This document shows positions 58,457 through 64,000 of a stretch of DNA of 64,000 nucleotides, one piece after another. Made by a program: the position numbers and the translations under genes. The stretch spans positions 124,001 to 188,000 of the forward strand of contig NZ_JADWYJ010000005.1 of assembly GCF_021354595.1 (NCBI RefSeq), in the 5' to 3' direction. How positions within the stretch are numbered: the first letter of the stretch is position 1; each line of letters begins with the position of its first letter. The notes beneath the pieces were generated by a model. The model had not been told where the DNA came from. It made no database searches and was given only the letters and a program-made list of their open reading frames with translations. Source of the DNA: Maribellus sp. CM-23. GTDB taxonomy: Bacteria; Bacteroidota; Bacteroidia; Bacteroidales; Prolixibacteraceae.

Positions 58457-59416
58457 ATGATTTACCTGGCACCTTTGCAAGGTTTTACCGACTTTGTTTA
58501 CCGGAAAGTATATGCCGAAGTTTTTCAGGGCATCGATGCTTTTTTTATTCCGTACATCACCGTTCAGAGCGAGGTGGTTTTAAAAAAGTACGAGCGTGAA
58601 ATTCTTCCGCAGAATAACCTGCAAAGCCGCGTTGTTCCTCAGATTCTGGGTAAAGATGAAGACGAAACCTGTTTTTTGGCGGAAACCTTGCTGAGTCGCG
58701 GTTACTCGGAAATTAACCTGAACATGGGATGTCCGTACCCGATGGTGACCAAACGGGGAAGAGGCGCCGGACTTTTGCCGCAACCCGAACAGGTTTACCG
58801 CATTCTGAATACATATTTTCAGCGTTTTGACAGTGCCTTGTCGGTAAAACTTCGTGCAGGGCTGGATGCTTCGGATGAAATTGAGCGGATCGTTCCGGTG
58901 CTGAATGAGTTTCCGTTAAAAGAGGTGATTCTGCACCCACGTATTGCCCGTCAGCTTTACAAAGGCGAAACGATTGATACGGCAGTGGATTTTACGATTA
59001 CAAACCTCAGGCATCCGCTGGCATACAACGGTGATATTTTTACGTTGGAAGATTTTCACCGGCGGGAAAAGCAGTTTGCGCCTATCAGCAACTGGATGCT
59101 GGGCAGAGGAGTGCTGATGAATGCTTTTTTACCTTCAGAAATGAAAGGTATTCAGTGGACCGGGGAGGCAAAACGAGCCGCGTTAGTGCTCTTTCATCAA
59201 AAGATGGTGGCAGAATACGAGGCAACAACCGACAACCCGGGAAATGTGCTGAATAAAATGCAGCAGTTCTGGATCTATTTCAGTTACCACTTTGAAACAC
59301 AGGCCAAAGCTTTTAAACGGATTAAAAAATCGAAAAATCTGGCACTGTTTAAAGCCGAAGCCGGAAGTATTCTCAACAATGAAGCACTGTTTTCGGAAAA
59401 CAACACACTTAACTGA
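58457..59416 (+). CDS. tRNA-dihydrouridine synthase family protein
   Basis: A 319-residue flavin enzyme that reduces uridines in tRNA. The fold begins with YLAPLQGFTDFVYRK (FMN-binding loop), the catalytic cysteine is in NLNMGCPYPMVTKRGRGAG (near residue 100), and RAGLDASDE and ILHPRIARQLYKG follow. The C-terminal helical domain is present. Family members DusA-C cannot be separated safely by eye. Own transcription unit, divergent from DUF4271. Confidence 0.88.
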   Translation: MIYLAPLQGFTDFVYRKVYAEVFQGIDAFFIPYITVQSEVVLKKYEREILPQNNLQSRVVPQILGKDEDETCFLAETLLSRGYSEINLNMGCPYPMVTKRGRGAGLLPQPEQVYRILNTYFQRFDSALSVKLRAGLDASDEIERIVPVLNEFPLKEVILHPRIARQLYKGETIDTAVDFTITNLRHPLAYNGDIFTLEDFHRREKQFAPISNWMLGRGVLMNAFLPSEMKGIQWTGEAKRAALVLFHQKMVAEYEATTDNPGNVLNKMQQFWIYFSYHFETQAKAFKRIKKSKNLALFKAEAGSILNNEALFSENNTLN

Positions 59417-59567
59417 ACGAACAATTTTCGCGTTCGTATTTTTCCATCAGGGTCATAAGTAAAAACATTTCTTTCACCTCGTCCTCGCTTTTGGGAGCTT
59501 CACAAATTTGAAGAAAGCGATTGAGGGCGTCCCTGTAGTCATCTTCAGTTACAATATCATAGATCAT
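59409..59567 (-). CDS. Small protein resembling the N-terminus of HigA-type antitoxins
   Basis: A 52-residue frame located downstream of polA on the same strand. The pattern VTEDDYRDALNRFLQICEA then KEMFLLMTLMEKYE matches the leader region that precedes the helix-turn-helix in Bacteroidota HigA-like antitoxins (x-T-E-x-D-Y-x-x-A-L ... L-x-x-L-x-E-x-Y-E), but no HTH follows and no toxin gene is adjacent. It may be a genuine small protein or a decayed remnant. It overlaps the 3' end of the tRNA-dihydrouridine synthase gene by a few bases. Confidence 0.45.
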   Translation of the reverse strand: MIYDIVTEDDYRDALNRFLQICEAPKSEDEVKEMFLLMTLMEKYERENCSFS

Positions 59568-59596
59568 GCTGAGTGCCGGTATTTTATTGATCCTGA

Positions 59597-62374
59597 CTAA
59601 TGTGCATCCAGCCAGTTTTCGGCTGCATTCATTTCAACAATCAACGGGACTCCAATGTTTACCGCATTTTCCATCCCTTCTTTTACCAGCTTCTTCATGG
59701 CTTCGAGTTCGGGCTTTACAACGTCGAAGTTCAATTCGTCGTGTACTTGCAGGATCATTTTTGACTGAAGCTTTTGCTTTTTCATTTCGCGGTGAATGTT
59801 GATCATCGCAATTTTGATAATGTCTGCTGCCGAACCCTGGATCGGGGCATTGATCGCATTTCGCTCGGCCATTCCACGTACTACTGCATTGGCCGAGTTA
59901 ATGTCGCTCAAATACCTGCGGCGGCCTTTAATGGTTTCCACATAGCCCATGTCTTGCGCCAGTTTGATCTGCTTGTCCATGAATTCCCTGATTTTTGGAA
60001 AATTCTCAAAGTACCCGTCAATCAGTTCTTTGGCTTCTGTTCGCGGGATGTTCAGCCGCTGCGAAAGCCCGAAAGCCGAAATTCCGTAGATGATACCAAA
60101 GTTGGCGGTTTTGGCTTTTCTACGCATGTCGGAGTCTACCTTGTCTTCGGACACCTGGTAAATTTTAGCCGCAGTAATGGAGTGAATGTCTTTGTTTTCG
60201 CGGAAAGCACGTTGCATCTCCTCGTCGCCGCTAAGCGCTGCCATCACCCGAAGTTCAATTTGCGAGTAGTCGGCAGAAAGGAAAGTATGCTCATCGTCCG
60301 AAGGAATAAAAGCTTTTCGAATTTCGCGCCCGCTATCATCGCGAATCGGAATATTCTGAAGGTTGGGATTCACCGAACTCAATCGTCCCGTTGCTGCAAT
60401 GGCCTGGTTGTACGACGTGTGTATCTTACCGGTTTTCTTGTTCACCAGCAAGGGCAAAGCTTCTACATAAGTCGAAAGCAGCTTTTTCAAGCCACGGAAA
60501 TCCAGTATTCTCTGAACGATCGGGTGGCGGTCTACCAGGCGGATCAACACATCTTCAGAAGTGGAATATTGCTTGGTCTTTGTTTTCTTTACGTTGGTGT
60601 CGATCTTTAATTTTTCAAACAAAATCGGCCCCAGCTGTTTGGGCGATGAAACGTTGAATTCCTCTCCCGCCAGCTCAATAATTTCTTTTTCGAGCTCAAT
60701 GATTTGCTCGCGCAACACCACGGCGTATTGATTTAACTCTTCCGAGTTTAGTTTCACACCTGCATTTTCCATGCTGGCCAACACTGGTACCAACGGCATT
60801 TCAATGGTTTCGAACAAGTCCCGAACACCCGCCTTGTCAAGATCCGGATCGATAGCAAGTTTCAGCTGAAAAGTAAGGTCGGCATCCTCGCAGGCGTAAT
60901 CGCGCAGCTTGTCAACAGGAACCGATCGCATTGTAATCTGGTTTTTTCCTTTTTTCCCGATAAGATGTTCGGTAGGCACTTTTTCATAGTTCAGGTACTG
61001 AAGGCAAAGCTGATCCAGGTTGTGTTTCATATCTGGCTGAATCAGGTAATGAGCCAACATAGTATCGTAAAGTTTTCCTTTTACTTCAACTCCGTAGTTG
61101 CTCAGGATCAGGATGTCGTACTTGATGTTCTGCCCTATTTTCATCACATTTTCATCAGCAAAAACTTCACGGAATTCATCCATAATCTTTTGTGCCGCTT
61201 TTTTGTCTTTCGGAATGGTTACGCAATACGCTTCGTGTGTGCGAAATGCAAACGACATACACACAATTTCGGCGGTGTGGGTATCTAAACCGGTGGTTTC
61301 GGTGTCGAAACAAAATTCCTTTTGCACCGATAATTCGGCACGCAAACTGGCACGTTGCATTTCGTTTTCCACCAGATAATACTGATGAGGAACCGAATCA
61401 ATGTTTTCTGTGTTTTTGCTTTCCTGAACAGCTACTTCCGGGGCGCCAAAAAGCGTTCCCTGGAAAGCGGTTTCCACAGCCGGCGGGGCTTCTCCGAGGT
61501 TCAGCCTGGTGATTAACGCTTTAAATTCCAGTTCTTCAAACAGCTTTTTCAGGTCTTCGGCGTGCGGCTCTTCTCGAATCAGCTTTTCTTTTTCAAACTC
61601 AATCGGAACATCGGTAATAATCGTAGCCAGTATTCTTGAGAGGCGAACCTGCTCTTCATGCTCAATCAGGTTTTCCTTTTGCTTGCCTTTAAGTTTGTCG
61701 GTGTTTTGGTAAATACCATCGATGCTGCCAAAATCGCCAATCAGTTTTTGTGCTGTTTTGGGACCAATTCCGGGGCAGCCAGGAATGTTGTCGGCGGTGT
61801 CGCCCATCAGTCCCAGGATATCGATCATCTGTTCGGCCCGTTCAATGCCATAATTTTCCTTTACCTCGTCAAGTCCCCACACTTCGGCATCGCCACCCGC
61901 TTTCCCGGGTTTGTACATCACCACATGTTCCGAAACCAGCTGTGCATAGTCTTTGTCGGGTGTCATCATGTAAGTGATAAAACCATCCTTTTCCGCTTTT
62001 TTGGCGAGAGTTCCAATCACATCATCCGCCTCAAAACCTTCTTTTTCGATGATAGGAATATTGAACGCTTCAATAATCCGGCGAATGTAGGGGATCGATT
62101 TACGCAGGTCTTCTGGCATTTCCTCGCGGTTGGCCTTGTATTCCTTGTACATCTCGTGCCGGAAAGTAGGCGCAGAAACATCAAAAACTACTCCGATGTA
62201 ATCAGGGTTCTCCTTCTCGAAAAGTTGCACAATGGTGTTGGTAACGCCCAGCATTGCCGAAGTATTTAATCCTTTGGAGTTAAAACGAGGATTACGGATA
62301 AAGGCAAAATAACTGCGGTAAATCAATGCATACGCATCTAAAAGAAAAAGTTTTTGCTGACCTGTTTCGGGCAT
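59597..62374 (-). CDS. polA: DNA polymerase I
   Basis: A 925-residue repair polymerase. The N-terminal ~290 residues form the 5'-3' exonuclease (LFLLDAYALIYRSYFAF, TPDKDYAQLVSEHV, GLMGDTADNIPG). The middle 3'-5' exonuclease has its acidic motif (FCFDTETTGLDTHTAEIV), so proofreading seems intact. The polymerase domain (about 560-925) has motif A DYSQIELRVMAALSG, motif B RRKAKTANFGIIYG and motif C LQVHDELNFDVV. Length is typical. queD lies 12 bases upstream on the same strand, so the two are likely co-transcribed. Confidence 0.97.
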   Translation of the reverse strand: MPETGQQKLFLLDAYALIYRSYFAFIRNPRFNSKGLNTSAMLGVTNTIVQLFEKENPDYIGVVFDVSAPTFRHEMYKEYKANREEMPEDLRKSIPYIRRIIEAFNIPIIEKEGFEADDVIGTLAKKAEKDGFITYMMTPDKDYAQLVSEHVVMYKPGKAGGDAEVWGLDEVKENYGIERAEQMIDILGLMGDTADNIPGCPGIGPKTAQKLIGDFGSIDGIYQNTDKLKGKQKENLIEHEEQVRLSRILATIITDVPIEFEKEKLIREEPHAEDLKKLFEELEFKALITRLNLGEAPPAVETAFQGTLFGAPEVAVQESKNTENIDSVPHQYYLVENEMQRASLRAELSVQKEFCFDTETTGLDTHTAEIVCMSFAFRTHEAYCVTIPKDKKAAQKIMDEFREVFADENVMKIGQNIKYDILILSNYGVEVKGKLYDTMLAHYLIQPDMKHNLDQLCLQYLNYEKVPTEHLIGKKGKNQITMRSVPVDKLRDYACEDADLTFQLKLAIDPDLDKAGVRDLFETIEMPLVPVLASMENAGVKLNSEELNQYAVVLREQIIELEKEIIELAGEEFNVSSPKQLGPILFEKLKIDTNVKKTKTKQYSTSEDVLIRLVDRHPIVQRILDFRGLKKLLSTYVEALPLLVNKKTGKIHTSYNQAIAATGRLSSVNPNLQNIPIRDDSGREIRKAFIPSDDEHTFLSADYSQIELRVMAALSGDEEMQRAFRENKDIHSITAAKIYQVSEDKVDSDMRRKAKTANFGIIYGISAFGLSQRLNIPRTEAKELIDGYFENFPKIREFMDKQIKLAQDMGYVETIKGRRRYLSDINSANAVVRGMAERNAINAPIQGSAADIIKIAMINIHREMKKQKLQSKMILQVHDELNFDVVKPELEAMKKLVKEGMENAVNIGVPLIVEMNAAENWLDAH

Positions 62375-62385
62375 AATTCGAGATT

Positions 62386-62835
62386 TTACTGATTATCGGA
62401 TGCAAACCATTCGGCAAACGAAGTTTTGGTTTCGTAAAGCCGCAGGCTAAATAGTGAAACGTTTGAAGGGATTTCTTGTTGAAGAATACCTGCAAAATAA
62501 GTGACCAGGTTTTCGGAAGTGGGTTGAAAACCGAGCACGGTGAGGCGTTCGGTAGTCAGAGCCAATGCTTCTTTCTGAGGTGCCGGGGTAAGTGCGTTGA
62601 TGACCAGTGCGTGATCAAAAACCTGAATGATTTTTGTATTGACGATGTTTTTTAGCTGTCCGAAATCCATTACCATCCCGTCTTCCGGATGACCGGGCTC
62701 GTTTTTGGCATCACCTATCAATGTCACTTCCAGTTCGTACGTATGGCCATGAACGTTTTTGCAAACTCCGTTGTAAGCTAAAAGTGCATGGGCCATTTCA
62801 AAATCAAAACGCTTGGTTACCCTTATCCTCGGCAT
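62386..62835 (-). CDS. queD: 6-carboxytetrahydropterin synthase (QueD)
   Basis: A 149-residue enzyme of the 6-pyruvoyltetrahydropterin synthase fold, making 6-carboxytetrahydropterin for queuosine and deazapurine synthesis. The zinc histidines are visible in FEMAHALLAY and KNVHGHTYELEV, and the catalytic cysteine sits in NGVCKNVHG. LKNIVNTKIIQVFDHALV and the C-terminal RLYETKTSFAEW are also standard. First gene of the queD-polA unit. Confidence 0.92.
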   Translation of the reverse strand: MPRIRVTKRFDFEMAHALLAYNGVCKNVHGHTYELEVTLIGDAKNEPGHPEDGMVMDFGQLKNIVNTKIIQVFDHALVINALTPAPQKEALALTTERLTVLGFQPTSENLVTYFAGILQQEIPSNVSLFSLRLYETKTSFAEWFASDNQ

Positions 62836-63006
62836 ATGTCAGTCCCTTTTTGGTAGTGTGAAAGTAAGTTTTTTTTCAGCAAAACCTGAATAGAAAGTAG
62901 CGAAATGCAAACGCAACCATTTTTGTTAAAATTGCGTCTTTTTAATGCAGAGGCAGGTAACAAAAGCAATGCGTAGAAACGATTGAATCAGTAAAATTTG
63001 AGAACA

Positions 63007-63408
63007 ATGAAAATCCGGGAGTTGGTTTTAATGGGGATGCTGGTGTTTTCGGCATGTAGTTCAGGAGACGACGATCATGTTTTTCAGTTGGACAGCGGGC
63101 AGCGTTTTGTGCTTCAGGAAGAATACGCTTCTATGGATCACGGGTTGAGCATTGGTGTGGAACATGTGAGTGATTCGCGTTGTCCCACCGGCGTTGTTTG
63201 TATTTGGGAAGGGGAGGCTACCGTTTATTTGTACGTCAGGACACAGAATATACAGGAACTGGTGCTGAGCACAGTCCGTCAGCCAAAAGATACGGTGCAG
63301 AATTACGAAATTGAACTGGTGAATGTGAGTCCTTATCCCGATATTTCACGCGAGATAGAGCAGGAAGATTACGAGGTGACGCTGAAAGTCAGACGAATTG
63401 ATCCTTAG
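63007..63408 (+). CDS. Lipoprotein of unknown function
   Basis: A 133-residue predicted lipoprotein (signal MKIRELVLMGMLVFSAC, lipobox FSAC followed by SSGDDD, an outer-surface type +2 to +6 acidic signal). The mature domain has SDSRCPTGVVCIWEGEATVY, a motif found in many small Bacteroidota lipoproteins of unknown role. A TTG nine bases upstream is not needed. It overlaps the convergent mntP gene by four bases. Confidence 0.75.
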   Translation: MKIRELVLMGMLVFSACSSGDDDHVFQLDSGQRFVLQEEYASMDHGLSIGVEHVSDSRCPTGVVCIWEGEATVYLYVRTQNIQELVLSTVRQPKDTVQNYEIELVNVSPYPDISREIEQEDYEVTLKVRRIDP

Positions 63409-63974
63409 AACCAAAGGTGTTCAGCCAGAATTTTGAATCCCATTAGAATTAAAATGATCCCTCCCAGGATAATGGACTGATGGCTGCGTTTGGCAGGAAT
63501 GTATTTTCCGAAAAGCATTCCCAGCATGGACGCAATGAAAGTAACCGCTCCAATCACCAAAACAGGAAGAAAAATGGGGATCTCAAGGAAGCCGTAACTG
63601 ATTCCTACCACAAAAGCATCGATACTGGTGGCGACGGAAAGCCCGATCAGTACACTCATTTTAAACGGGTCGAGGTTGTTAAGCGAACCGTTTTCCCTGA
63701 TTCCTTCAAAAATCATTTTACCACCGATAGCCGCCAGCAAACCAAACGCGATCCAGTGATCGACTGATTTAAGTATATTTTCGACGGCACTTCCGATAAA
63801 CCAACCCAACAGCGGGAAAAGCGCCTGGAAGAAAGCCAGTGAAGCCGCTACTTTGCATGCCTGCAAAAATTGAATTTCACGTCGCAGCAATCCGCAGGAG
63901 ACTGATACGGCAAAAGAATCGAAACTTAGCCCGATGCCGATCAGTAAAAACGTTATGAATTGGACCAGTGTCAT
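63405..63974 (-). CDS. mntP: Manganese efflux pump MntP
   Basis: A 189-residue membrane protein with six helices. The two symmetry-related motifs with an essential aspartate are LLIGIGLSFDSFAVSVSCG and LIGLSVATSIDAFVVGISYG, the hallmark of MntP (exports Mn2+ from the cell). A second in-frame ATG 24 bases upstream (63998) is possible; I chose the shorter one, which starts just before the first helix. No yybP-ykoY riboswitch is visible in the 26 bases left in the window. Confidence 0.88.
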   Translation of the reverse strand: MTLVQFITFLLIGIGLSFDSFAVSVSCGLLRREIQFLQACKVAASLAFFQALFPLLGWFIGSAVENILKSVDHWIAFGLLAAIGGKMIFEGIRENGSLNNLDPFKMSVLIGLSVATSIDAFVVGISYGFLEIPIFLPVLVIGAVTFIASMLGMLFGKYIPAKRSHQSIILGGIILILMGFKILAEHLWF

Positions 63975-64000
63975 TTTTGAGGGGGCAAAAATAAGCATTT

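Noticed and set aside
1..64000. CRISPR arrays, tRNA or rRNA genes
   Set aside because: No regularly spaced repeats of CRISPR type, and no cloverleaf or conserved T-loop sequences were noticed. Short tRNA genes could still be missed by eye.

Overview
The window is a stretch of Bacteroidota chromosome, probably from the Marinilabiliales/Prolixibacteraceae side of the phylum (my inference). The signs are promoter -7 boxes of the TAnnTTTG type, type IX secretion (T9SS) C-terminal sorting domains, DUF4271, VF530 and few Shine-Dalgarno sequences. It is interrupted by one large integrated element.

Left core (1-16117): lptB (cut by the window edge), tatC, recQ, ahcY, a Rieske-like lipoprotein, a small membrane protein, greA, a HIT-family protein, dnaE, trxA, a DUF58 protein, a 21-bp minisatellite, a Tat-exported NIPSNAP protein, an AAA/DUF4143 ATPase and the 5' half of comM. 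Right core (50381-64000): the 3' half of comM, VF530, two methyltransferases, a YkoF-like protein, an ankyrin protein, several lipoproteins, pyrophosphatase, rnpA, hemD, DUF4271, a tRNA-dihydrouridine synthase, polA, queD and mntP.

Between them lies a visibly AT-richer element of about 34.26 kb (16118-50380) inserted in comM by a large serine recombinase encoded at its right end. Joining its two ends recreates a symmetric attP centred on TTGTT-AT-AACAA. Excising it restores a 512-codon comM reading frame, which fixes the boundaries to the base. The element has its own replication-type functions (a primase-helicase, a ribbon-helix-helix protein, a ParB-methyltransferase fusion) but no relaxase or conjugation genes.

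The element's cargo is modular. From left to right: (a) an HTH regulator and a zinc-ribbon membrane operon with a pentad-like repeat protein; (b) an exonuclease VII (xseA-xseB) plus secreted endonuclease I operon; (c) an HNH-like protein and a catalytic-domain-only tyrosine recombinase; (d) a three-gene restriction-modification operon made of a nuclease-helicase and two DNA methyltransferases with no specificity subunit, resembling a split type ISP enzyme; (e) a T9SS/FISUMP surface-protein pair; (f) three minus-strand genes including a NucS-like nuclease; (g) a five-gene operon of phosphoribosyltransferase, DprA-like protein, HAD phosphatase, membrane-anchored phosphoribosyltransferase and a membrane protein; (h) the ParB-methyltransferase and replication genes.

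The most interesting signals are the phosphoribosyltransferase/DprA/HAD operon, which is bracketed by about 90-bp direct repeats, the split two-methyltransferase restriction system, and a dispersed palindromic repeat related to CTTCCTGTAAATTACAGGAAG that sits at the module boundaries throughout the element. All functional statements are from sequence reading alone; no database search was run.
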